NCBI RefSeq assembly: GCF_007747655.1
Contig: NZ_CP036274.1
Location: 7,750,001 to 7,814,000, forward strand
DNA length: 64,000 nucleotides
Direction: 5' to 3'
Source of the DNA: Anatilimnocola aggregata
GTDB lineage: Bacteria > Planctomycetota > Planctomycetia > Pirellulales > Pirellulaceae
The notes beneath the pieces are model-generated. The model did no database searches. It had not been told where the DNA came from and worked only from the letters and a program-made list of their open reading frames with translations. The position numbers and the translations under genes were made by a program. This document shows positions 1-7,529 of the stretch, in pieces. Positions within the stretch are counted from its first letter, which is position 1. Every line of letters begins with the position of its first letter.

Positions 1-2
1 CA

Positions 3-419
3 CTTCCCTACGAACGCCGGGGCGTCCTTCTTTCGCCGGCGGAAGTCACGTTTCTGCGCAGCTTGAATTTGGCCGTGCGAGAGGACTGGCTTGTTTTTTC
101 CATGGTCCGCCTGGCCGACATCATTAAGGTCCGGCCAAAGACCCGTAAGACCAGCTTTTGGCAGGGGCGAATCCAGAACAAACATCTCGATTTTGTGATC
201 TGCGATTATGAGACGCTGGAGGTGAAGTTGGCCATCGAATTAGAGGATGAGACTCCATCGCGAACGGAACGCGCGCAGCGTGATAAGTTCCTCAATACGG
301 CCCTGCATGCCGCTGGTTTGCCCCTCATGCGGGTGAAGCCCGAGGCCAAGTACGAAACTGCAGCGCTGCGGAAAGATATTGAAGATGCTCTCGGTATTCA
401 GCGCAAGAAGAAACGCTAG
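3..419 (+). CDS. DUF2726 domain protein, 5' end missing
   Basis: The open frame runs in from the left edge of the window, so the protein is truncated at its N terminus. Codons upstream of the first in-window start candidate (TTG at 63) still read as coding, beginning LPYERRGVLLSPAEVTFLR. That stretch and the later AIELEDETPSRTERAQRDKF and AAGLPLMRVK match the DUF2726 pattern as I know it: a compact alpha/beta domain related to restriction-endonuclease-like folds, with the E-D-D-x-S-H region replaced here by ELEDETPS. DUF2726 often sits at the C terminus of a topoisomerase- or nuclease-like protein or alone behind a membrane anchor; which applies here cannot be seen. The protein ends in a basic tail, RKKKR. 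Family assignment is likely; function is unknown. Confidence 0.75.
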   Translation, partial: LPYERRGVLLSPAEVTFLRSLNLAVREDWLVFSMVRLADIIKVRPKTRKTSFWQGRIQNKHLDFVICDYETLEVKLAIELEDETPSRTERAQRDKFLNTALHAAGLPLMRVKPEAKYETAALRKDIEDALGIQRKKKR

Positions 420-983
420 GAATTACACCCAGGTGGCTATTGTCCACTCTTCAGGGTCTGTGGCAGGCATTGAGCTGGGCTTAGCGGCCGAGTATTTTCC
501 CTAGTGTCTGATAGCAGGCACTCTACGAATTCCTGACGAAACCGTGCGGAATTCGGGGCAATTTCGCGATTTTGCCGACTCGGCTATTTCCCCGCACTGG
601 TGAGCCCGGTTACAATACGGGAGCTAGAGGAGGCATTAACCGGCCGACTTATCAACAACGGCCCCATTCGCGGGCTGCCGGTTAGAAGGTTGCAGTTGAT
701 TCACTTTTCGTCAGCAACAGCACGATCGCAGGTGAGGCGCAAGGCGGCGTCATCCACCAGCAAAAACCAAGCAGCTTTCATTCTTGGGAATGGACGCGGC
801 AGGGTAAAGGGCAGCTCATGATCCCTGCGGCTAAGGTTTCGTCGCGCCTGCATCAGGCCGTCGGTACCGCACCGGAATCTGGGAAAACAATACATCGTTG
901 CCGGGGGTCCGTCTCTCGGCAGGTTCAACTCTTATGGAACGGACTTCCTGAACCTTTCAGCCAAGGTTCGTTAAGAGGCATTT
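420..983. other. non-coding stretch upstream of ArsR gene
   Basis: About 560 bases without a convincing gene. Short open frames on both strands (for example 600-821 plus and 701-928 minus) overlap each other, have no family resemblance and no good ribosome binding site. I see no clear promoter or strong hairpin. The AAGAGG at 973-978 is a plausible ribosome binding site for the gene at 984. Confidence 0.5.
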
Positions 984-1439
984 ATGGTAACGACAGTGAT
1001 AAAAGCCGTGTTGCAAGACACCCCCTCCAATACCGATGACCCCCGCGACGCAGCCGACGAAAGTCCGGCTGTCTCGCTCGAGCGGCTCCCCGAGCCCACA
1101 GGCCGCGATCTGGTGCAGCTGTTCAAACTGCTCTCAGACGAAACGCGGCTGCGCATTCTCTACTTCCTAATGCAGCAGGAAGAACTGAACGTGCGAACTC
1201 TGTGCGACCTGCTCGAGCAGAGCCAACCGGCGGTCAGCCATCACCTGGCACTGCTGCGTGTGGCGGGAATCATTGAATGCCGCCGCGACGGCAAACACAA
1301 TTTCTATCACATTGTTCCGAAGCGTTTTCAGCACTTTTTGGACATGCTCTTCGCTGTCGAAGATGGCCAGCCGCGGCGCATCCGCATCGAAAATGCCCTG
1401 CTGACTTACGCTCACGACGGCAAACCGGCCGCCGAATAA
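984..1439 (+). CDS. ArsR-family winged-helix transcriptional regulator
   Basis: A 151-residue DNA-binding repressor. Residues 1-40 form a polar, probably disordered extension. Residues 45-125 carry the ArsR winged helix: LFKLLSDETRLRILYFL, then the recognition helix in QSQPAVSHHLALLRVAGI and the beta wing RRDGKHNFYHI. No Cys metal site (ELCVCDL type) is present; the equivalent region reads NVRTLCDLLEQ, with only one cysteine, so metal sensing by the classical alpha3 site is doubtful. The start is ATG at 984 with AAGAGG seven bases upstream. A strong terminator follows at 1487, so the gene is probably monocistronic. The family is clear; its target genes and inducer are not visible. Confidence 0.88.
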   Translation: MVTTVIKAVLQDTPSNTDDPRDAADESPAVSLERLPEPTGRDLVQLFKLLSDETRLRILYFLMQQEELNVRTLCDLLEQSQPAVSHHLALLRVAGIIECRRDGKHNFYHIVPKRFQHFLDMLFAVEDGQPRRIRIENALLTYAHDGKPAAE

Positions 1440-1486
1440 AGCAGCGGTTGCTGAAGCCGGCAACCGTCAAAATCAACCTCTCCCCA

Positions 1487-1523
1487 AAGCCCACGGATTG
1501 CAACCCGTGGGCTTTTGTTGTTT
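1487..1523 (+). terminator. rho-independent terminator after the ArsR gene
   Basis: A perfect 10-bp stem, AAGCCCACGG (1487-1496) with CCGTGGGCTT (1505-1514), an 8-base loop, then a T-rich run TTGTTGTTT. It sits 48 bases after the ArsR stop codon and separates it from the epimerase gene. Confidence 0.85.
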
Positions 1524-1602
1524 CATACCCTGTTTCCCTAATTGAACACTGAACAGGCTGCGGCGGCAGAATCGTCGCCAATCACCAGCGGGAGTCCTCT
1601 CG

Positions 1603-2454
1603 ATGCGCTACGGTATGAACTTGCTCCTTTGGACCGGCGAACTCAGCGACGAGATGCTGCCTGTCCTGCACATGCTCAAGAATCTGGGATACGACGGCGT
1701 CGAAGTTCCGATCTTCAATCTCGGACTCGACTACGCCAAATGGGGCAAACGACTCGATGAACTGGGCCTCGCCCGCACCGCGGTCACCGTTCGCACTGCC
1801 GACGATAACCCAATCAGCAGCGAGGCGAGTGTCCGTGCCAAAGGGGTGGAACTGAACAAGAAGACGCTCGACTGCTGTGCTGCCATCGGTGCGACCACGA
1901 TTGTCGGGCCTTATCACTCGGCTCTCGGCCATTTCAGTGGCAAGGGACGGACGCCAGACGAATGGAAGTGGGGCGTCGACTCGATGCGTCAAACGGCCGA
2001 ACACGCGGGCAAAGTGAACGTAACGCTCGGCGTCGAACCGCTCAATCGCTTCGAGACCTACCTGCTCAATACCCACGCCGACGCCGCCCGCTTTTGCCGC
2101 GAAGTGGCCCACCCGCGTTGCCGCATGATGTACGACACATTCCATTCCAACATCGAAGAAAAGTCCATCACCGAAGCGATTCACAGCTGTGCCGACATGC
2201 TCTGCCACGTGCATATTAGCGAGAACGACCGCAGCACTCCGGGGCGCGGCAATGTCCGCTGGTGCGAGAACTTTGAAGCCCTCCATCAGATCGGCTACAA
2301 CGGCTGGATGGTGGTCGAAGCCTTCGGTCTCGCCCTGCCCGAACTGGCTGCTGCCACCAAGATCTGGCGGCGCATGTTCGATAGCGAAGAGCAACTGGCA
2401 CGCGACTCATTGGCCTTCATGAAGTCCCAAGTCGCCAAGCGTTGGTGCTCGTAA
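1603..2454 (+). CDS. sugar phosphate isomerase/epimerase (ketose 3-epimerase-like TIM barrel)
   Basis: A 283-residue AP-endonuclease-2-type TIM barrel. The motifs fit the D-psicose/D-tagatose 3-epimerase group: GVEPLNRFET (first metal-binding Glu), MMYDTFHSNIEE (Asp), CHVHISENDRSTPGRG (His) and MVVEAFG (last Glu). These four residues bind a divalent metal and perform C3 proton exchange on a free ketose. The start is ATG at 1603, preceded by GGGAG. Length agrees with the family (about 280-300). Downstream lies a 2-hydroxyacid dehydrogenase in the same direction, separated by a palindromic repeat. The two may act in sugar or sugar-acid catabolism, but the actual substrate cannot be read from the sequence. 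Confidence 0.88.
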   Translation: MRYGMNLLLWTGELSDEMLPVLHMLKNLGYDGVEVPIFNLGLDYAKWGKRLDELGLARTAVTVRTADDNPISSEASVRAKGVELNKKTLDCCAAIGATTIVGPYHSALGHFSGKGRTPDEWKWGVDSMRQTAEHAGKVNVTLGVEPLNRFETYLLNTHADAARFCREVAHPRCRMMYDTFHSNIEEKSITEAIHSCADMLCHVHISENDRSTPGRGNVRWCENFEALHQIGYNGWMVVEAFGLALPELAAATKIWRRMFDSEEQLARDSLAFMKSQVAKRWCS

Positions 2455-2484
2455 AACGCGTTCCATTTTCACAAGACTCCCCGG

Positions 2485-2547
2485 GTGCCACTGGCTTGGC
2501 CAGTGCGACATGCAGTTTGACTCTGCATGTAAGCAAGTCGGTGGCAC
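2485..2547. repeat. palindromic element with two nested hairpins
   Basis: Contains two adjacent perfect hairpins: CACTGGC/GCCAGTG (2489-2495 with 2499-2505, loop TTG) and ACATGCAG/CTGCATGT (2508-2515 with 2523-2530). An outer arm GTGCCAC (2485-2491) can pair with GTGGCAC (2541-2547), giving a branched structure. It lies in the 120-base gap between the epimerase and dehydrogenase genes and looks like a dispersed intergenic repeat. Confidence 0.7.
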
Positions 2548-2574
2548 AGCGCACCCTTCAATTCCGAGAACACT

Positions 2575-3537
2575 ATGCCCCGCTTCAAAGTGCTGATTAC
2601 CGACTATGCCTGGCCCGATGTCACCATCGAACGCGACACGCTGGCCAAGATCGATGCGGAACTCGTCGTCGCGCCGAAGGGGGACATCGAAACCCTGAGC
2701 AAACTCGCGGCAGACTGCGACGCCATCATGACCAACTGGGCGAAGGTGCCGCAGCCAGTAATTGAGGCGTGCCCCAACTGCAAGATCGTCTCGCGTCTTG
2801 GCATCGGCCTCGACAATATCGACGTCGCCTATTGCACAAGCAAGAACATCCCAGTCACGAATGTGCCCGACTATTGTTTGATCGAAGTGGCCGAACACGC
2901 GCTCGCCCAAATGCTCTCGATGGCCCGCAAGATCGCCTTTTACCATCATGAAACGATGAACGGCCGCTACGTGCTGCAAGCGGGTCCGAAGCTGCGCAGA
3001 ATCGAAGGGCAGACGCTGGGGATTGTCGGCCTCGGCAATATCGGCCGAAAACTGGCCGAAAAAGCACTCGGGCTGAAGATGCGAGTGATCGCCTATAGCC
3101 GCAGCCGGAAGGATCCGATGCCCGGCGTGGAGTTCGTTGAACTCGACGACCTGCTCAAGCAGAGCGACTACATTTCGCTGCATACGCCACTCACGGCCGA
3201 GAACAAGCAGTGGTTCAATGCCGAAAAGTTCAAGCTGCTCAAACCCACGGCCTATCTGATCAATACCGCCCGCGGCGGCCTCATCGACCACGCCGCCCTG
3301 CAAGCGGCCCTCGATGCGGGACAACTCGCCGGCGCAGCGCTCGACGTACAACCGGTCGAACCGCCAGATTTGTCGCAGGCCCCGTTTAACGACCCGCGGG
3401 TGATCGTCACGCCGCATGCTGCCTTCGTGTCGGAAGAATCGTTGCAGAACCTTCGTTCGCGCGTGGCTCAGCAAGTGGCCACGTTGCTGACGGGCGGCAA
3501 ACCCGAAAATATCGTCAACGGCGTTAAAGTCGCTTAG
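2575..3537 (+). CDS. D-isomer-specific 2-hydroxyacid dehydrogenase (CtBP/SerA-like)
   Basis: A 320-residue NAD-dependent oxidoreductase. The N-terminal substrate domain (1-100) includes SRLGIGLDNIDVAYC, the conserved loop with the substrate-binding Gly/Asn-Asp region. The Rossmann domain follows with GIVGLGNIGRKLAEKA (GxGxxG, about residue 150) and the family signatures INTARGGLID (catalytic Arg) and TPHAAFVSEES (catalytic His). There is no ACT domain, so it is a short phosphoglycerate dehydrogenase-like or C-terminal-binding-protein-like enzyme rather than a regulated SerA. The start is ATG at 2575 with GAG-type upstream bases. Neighbouring sugar epimerase suggests a role in sugar-acid metabolism, which is inference. 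Exact substrate unknown. Confidence 0.9.
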   Translation: MPRFKVLITDYAWPDVTIERDTLAKIDAELVVAPKGDIETLSKLAADCDAIMTNWAKVPQPVIEACPNCKIVSRLGIGLDNIDVAYCTSKNIPVTNVPDYCLIEVAEHALAQMLSMARKIAFYHHETMNGRYVLQAGPKLRRIEGQTLGIVGLGNIGRKLAEKALGLKMRVIAYSRSRKDPMPGVEFVELDDLLKQSDYISLHTPLTAENKQWFNAEKFKLLKPTAYLINTARGGLIDHAALQAALDAGQLAGAALDVQPVEPPDLSQAPFNDPRVIVTPHAAFVSEESLQNLRSRVAQQVATLLTGGKPENIVNGVKVA

Positions 3538-3747
3538 GCGGTCAGCTGCCAAATACTTCGCCTTGCCGCCTTCTATCGCAGTCTGCAATTGCGTCTTTGA
3601 CCAGGGCTCCGTTTCGACGTAGATATTCTGTAGAAGATTGCGCGACCTCTCCGCGGTTGCAGCGGGGCATTGTCGTCTGCGCATCTTCTCGCCGCTCTTC
3701 AGCGAGCAGCGCGTACTGCCCCAGACGTTATCCCCGAACAAGTCGCA

Positions 3748-6012
3748 ATGCACACCATGGACGACCAGGCTCTCGATGTCGCCTCCGCCGAGCACTGGCA
3801 TGCGACGCTTGCGCGCCGGTTCGACGAGCGTCGCACTCAGGCGCAGGCAGCGCTCGAAGAACAACGCGGCCGCATTCGCAATCTCGAAGCAATGCTCGAC
3901 CAAAGCTTGCAGCAACTCGCGGGCGAGTTGAACGAGCAGGCCCGCACGCACGACCAATGGTCGGCCGATCATGCGAACTACGAAACGCGGCAGGCTGAGT
4001 TTGTCGCTGCCCGGCAAACGCTCGAAGATCAGCAACAGCAACTTGCTCTGCAACGGCAGGCTTGGGAAGCGACCCAGCTGCAAGCGGCCACCGATCAGCA
4101 ACGCTTCTTCGCCGATCTGCAAGCGCGGTCCCTCGAACATGCCGATCGACAGACCAAGCTCGCCGAACAAGCCCAGCGACTCTCCGAGCAACAGCAGGCG
4201 CTGGCCCAACGAGAACTCGCCCTCAGTCAGCGGCAAGCGGAACTGGAAGCGCAGTGCGCACAAGTCGAACAACAACGCCTGGCGCTGCAGCAGGCCGAAC
4301 AACAGCTGGCCCAGCAGCGGATCGAGTTCGAAAATCAACACGCCAGCCAACTCAACGAACAACTCGAACTGCAGCGGCAACGAGACCAATTGGCTCGCGA
4401 CCAGGAAGTCGTTGCCGAACGCGAGCGAGATTCCCACAAGCAGCGGCGGCATGTCGCCCAGCAATTGCGGGCCCGCAAGAAAGAGTTGACGGCCGAAATC
4501 GAGCTTCATCGCAGCGAAATCCTCTCCAGTGCTCAAGGGCAAGAACTGCAGTTGCAACTACGTCTGACCGAACTGCAAACTCGCTTCGACCGCCAGCAGG
4601 AAGAGCTCACGCTCCGCGATCAACAGCAAGAAGAACTCCGCACCCGGCTCGCGCAGCAACAGCCCACGCTCGATCAATCGCAGTCCGAACTTCGCCGCCT
4701 GACCGATGCCTTGCGTCAGGCCGAAATGCAGCAGCAAGTCGCCCAGGGCGAATCAAATCGCTATCGCGACATGCTCACGCAGGAGCGCGAAACCGCCGAC
4801 CGCCAGCGCGAGTCCCTCCGCCAGCAAGCTTCGCTGCAGGCCGAAAAACTCCGCAGCGACATGCAGGCCGAACTCGAACGCTTGCGCCAGGAATTGAACG
4901 CCGCACAGCTCCACTCCACGCAACTGCATAACGAACTGGCCCAGTCGCAAAACGATGCAAGTCAGCGGCTCCTCGAACTTCGTAGCGAACTACAGCAATC
5001 GGGGGCTGGCCAATCCGAGTCGCTCCAACGGCAATTCAAGCAGTGGGAAGACGAACGGACCAAGCTGCAAATCCGCCTCGACGAACAGATGCAAGAGCGA
5101 GCTGCCCTGGCCGCCGAACTGCAACAGTATCGCGACCAGGCCGACTCTCAACTGCTCGACCAGAACTCTTCCAGCAGTCTCTGGGAAGCGGAACGCAACC
5201 GCCTCGAGACCCAACTCGAAGAGGCCTTGCAACAAGCCCAACAGCAGCCGCTCCTCAGTGCCGATCTCGACCGCCTGCGCACCGAGAAGCGACAGCTCGA
5301 AGCGGCGCTTGCTTTGGCCCAAAAGCAGGCCGACACGGTCGGCGGTTCGCAAGAGATCGACGACCTCCGTCGCCGTTTCGAAATGGCCGTACAAGACGTC
5401 CGCGAACTCAAAACCAAGAACACCGAGCTCAACGAGCAACTTTCGAAGGCCAAGCAAGCGTCGGCCAAGTCAGCCGCGGCTGGCCATGCTGCCTCTGGTG
5501 CCATGGACTGGGAAACTCGCAAGCAGCAGCTCCTCGCCAAGCTCGAAGCCGATACCGACGAAGAAGACGAGAAGGCCCAGACCGATCGCCTTACCATCGA
5601 AGGGACGATCCGCATGACGGACCAGATCGTCGCCGACAAAGAACGCGAACTCATCGAACTCCGCAAGTTGCTCGAAGACCAGTCGAGCAACATCGGCGGC
5701 CTCGCCGTCGGGGCAGCTGCCATTGCCAGCATGTTCGATGGCGACGAACTCATCCAGCAAGAACGCGCCAGCCTCAAGCAGATGCAGGAGCAACTGCAGG
5801 AACAGCTCAAGCGGGCCGAAATCGACATCAGCGTCGAACGGGCCAAACTCGCCCGCGAACGGGCCACCATGGAAGAACGCCTCCGCGCCTTCGAACAGGA
5901 CCGGGCCAAATTCCCCGGGGCGAAGGACGTCCCCATCATCGACACCAAGAAAAAGGGGAGTGGCGGCGGTCGTTGGCTCTCCAAACTGGGTCTCGGCGGC
6001 GACGAACAGTAA
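3748..6012 (+). CDS. large Gln/Glu-rich coiled-coil protein
   Basis: About 754 residues, almost entirely predicted long coiled coil, rich in Gln, Glu, Leu, Arg and Ala (runs such as LRQQASLQAEKL and EELTLRDQQQEELRTRL). Near residues 680-700 a short non-coiled hydrophobic patch (IGGLAVGAAAIASMF) interrupts it, and the end is a Gly/basic tail with SGGGRWLSKLGLGGDEQ. There is no signal peptide. ATG codons at 3748 and 3757 are the likely starts; the frame stays open to a TTG at 3670 but I see no strong ribosome binding site for any of them. It resembles cytoskeletal or chromosome-associated coiled-coil proteins in general shape only, and I do not recognise a named family. A long antisense frame over it is a mirror of its codon use. 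Confidence 0.75.
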   Translation: MHTMDDQALDVASAEHWHATLARRFDERRTQAQAALEEQRGRIRNLEAMLDQSLQQLAGELNEQARTHDQWSADHANYETRQAEFVAARQTLEDQQQQLALQRQAWEATQLQAATDQQRFFADLQARSLEHADRQTKLAEQAQRLSEQQQALAQRELALSQRQAELEAQCAQVEQQRLALQQAEQQLAQQRIEFENQHASQLNEQLELQRQRDQLARDQEVVAERERDSHKQRRHVAQQLRARKKELTAEIELHRSEILSSAQGQELQLQLRLTELQTRFDRQQEELTLRDQQQEELRTRLAQQQPTLDQSQSELRRLTDALRQAEMQQQVAQGESNRYRDMLTQERETADRQRESLRQQASLQAEKLRSDMQAELERLRQELNAAQLHSTQLHNELAQSQNDASQRLLELRSELQQSGAGQSESLQRQFKQWEDERTKLQIRLDEQMQERAALAAELQQYRDQADSQLLDQNSSSSLWEAERNRLETQLEEALQQAQQQPLLSADLDRLRTEKRQLEAALALAQKQADTVGGSQEIDDLRRRFEMAVQDVRELKTKNTELNEQLSKAKQASAKSAAAGHAASGAMDWETRKQQLLAKLEADTDEEDEKAQTDRLTIEGTIRMTDQIVADKERELIELRKLLEDQSSNIGGLAVGAAAIASMFDGDELIQQERASLKQMQEQLQEQLKRAEIDISVERAKLARERATMEERLRAFEQDRAKFPGAKDVPIIDTKKKGSGGGRWLSKLGLGGDEQ

Positions 6013-6128
6013 ATTCTCACGGCAATCTTCCTGCTCCATTTTTCTTCGGTAACATTTCCGCCGACCCCACGCCTAGCAGAAGTGTCCAAGTCACTTCTCT
6101 TCTCAACTAGGCCAAAAAGGGTCGAAAA

Positions 6129-7397
6129 ATGTTACGCAACTGGAAACTCGCGGCTTCTCTCGCGATCGCTATAAGTGCTGGCAGCACAATGAGTTCTGTT
6201 GAAGCTGGTGGTTTTGGCGGCTTCGGCGGCGGCAATAAGGGCAGCTCCGGCGGCAGCCGCTCTTCGGGCGGCTTCTCGGGCGGATTCTCCGGCGGCGGGT
6301 CCAAATCCTCCGGTGGTTTCAAGTCGGGTGGTTCGAGTGGCCCTGCTGTCATTCGCAGCGGTAACCTGGGTGGCATCAACCTGGGTAGTTCCGGCAATAA
6401 GTCAGTTCCACGGAATTCCGGCATCGTCGGCCCGAAGATCGGCAGCCTGGGAAATTCGGGCAACTCTGGTAACTCTGGCATTTCGTCTGTCATTCGCAAC
6501 ATCAGTGGCAGCAAGCCGAGCACGGGAATCAAGCTTCCCGGCGTCGGCACGGTTGGGTCGAACAACGGCTCGTCCAGCGGAATCGCCAACGTGCTGAAGA
6601 AGGCCAGCGTCGGCATCAACCCGCAGCACAAGTCGCTTGGTGGTCTCGGAATCAGCGTTGGCAACATCGTTGGTAATAAGGGGCCAGGCAACGGCAATGG
6701 TCACGGCAATGGCAATGGTCACGGAAATGGGAATCACCATCACCACAACCATCACAATTTCTGCTCGCCGTTCATTTTCTCGCTCCCGGTGTGCAAGCCC
6801 AGCTACTGCCCACCGCCATGCCCCCCGGTCATCTACTATCCGCAACCTTACCCGGTGCCAGTGGGCGAACCCGCTCCCATCCCGGTGCCGACTGCTGATC
6901 CCATGGTGGTCGTGGTCAATAACGAAGTGAACGTCAACACCGACCAGCCTGCTGATGCCGCTCCCGCCGCAGTAGCTCCGGTCGAAACCGCCAAGCCAGT
7001 GACCGAAGCCACCTCGACGGAAACCAAGCCCGCTGCCCCCCAACCGGCCGACTCGACCGAAGTTGTCAGCACCCCGAGCAACTTGCCGCAGATTCCTGTC
7101 GGTGCCACGCTCACCCTGAAGGGAACCGACCTTTCGGACAAGCCAGGCCAGGTGGTGCTGCAACTGGGCGAATTCGCCCTGCCAGCCACCATCAAGGAAT
7201 GGACGAACGACGCTGTCACCTGCACGCTCCCCGCCCTCGGCCTGACCAAGGCCAGCAAGGCGACTCTGCATGTGCTCAAAGCTGACGGCAAAACCGCCAG
7301 CACCATGGACTGCGAACTGGTCATCACCTTGCCCACCTCGATCGAAGTTGCCCCAGCCAGTGCATCCGACATCGACCGGGCCAAGTACGAACAGTAA
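6129..7397 (+). CDS. secreted Gly/Ser-rich protein with His tract and IPT/TIG-like C-terminal domain
   Basis: A 422-residue exported protein. Residues 1-26 form a Sec signal peptide ending SSVEA. Residues 27-130 are Gly/Ser repeats (GGFGGFGGGNKGSSGG), and 183-210 hold a tandem Gly-Asn-His tract ending HHHHNHH. A Cys/Pro segment with C212, C222, C227 and C231 follows, then a Pro/Ala/Thr linker. Residues about 325-410 form a beta domain (IPVGATLTLKGTDLSDKPG... VTCTLPALGL) like the IPT/TIG immunoglobulin fold seen in planctomycete surface proteins. The His/Cys region could bind metal or crosslink, which is inference. ATG at 6129 is followed at once by the signal peptide. A terminator closes the gene at 7450. 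Confidence 0.8.
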   Translation: MLRNWKLAASLAIAISAGSTMSSVEAGGFGGFGGGNKGSSGGSRSSGGFSGGFSGGGSKSSGGFKSGGSSGPAVIRSGNLGGINLGSSGNKSVPRNSGIVGPKIGSLGNSGNSGNSGISSVIRNISGSKPSTGIKLPGVGTVGSNNGSSSGIANVLKKASVGINPQHKSLGGLGISVGNIVGNKGPGNGNGHGNGNGHGNGNHHHHNHHNFCSPFIFSLPVCKPSYCPPPCPPVIYYPQPYPVPVGEPAPIPVPTADPMVVVVNNEVNVNTDQPADAAPAAVAPVETAKPVTEATSTETKPAAPQPADSTEVVSTPSNLPQIPVGATLTLKGTDLSDKPGQVVLQLGEFALPATIKEWTNDAVTCTLPALGLTKASKATLHVLKADGKTASTMDCELVITLPTSIEVAPASASDIDRAKYEQ

Positions 7398-7449
7398 ACC
7401 AACCGCAACCAATCCCGGGAGTCACTCCGCGTGACTCCCCACCTCGCGA

Positions 7450-7481
7450 CCCCAGCTGCTCCTCAGCCGCTGGGGTTTTTT
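7450..7481 (+). terminator. rho-independent terminator
   Basis: Stem CCCCAGC (7450-7456) with GCTGGGG (7469-7475), followed by six T (7476-7481). It lies about 50 bases after the stop of the Gly/His-rich protein gene and faces the convergent HTH gene. Confidence 0.85.
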
Positions 7482-7500
7482 CGTGCGCGCACCTCACTCC

Positions 7501-7529
7501 TTCCTCACTCCCTCGCCTCGGTACTCCGG
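7501..7529. repeat. 29-bp direct repeat, copy A
   Basis: TTCCTCACTCCCTCGCCTCG followed by GTACTCCGG. It matches copy B at 7661-7689 with a single C/T difference. The two copies bracket the 73-bp palindromic element at 7540 and cover the 3' end of the HTH gene. Confidence 0.8.

Noticed and set aside
2407-4557. Long minus-strand open frame (716 codons) over the coiled-coil gene
   Set aside because: It is the mirror of a Gln/Glu/Leu-rich coding sequence. The plus-strand protein has sensible coiled-coil periodicity; the antisense protein has no recognisable domain.
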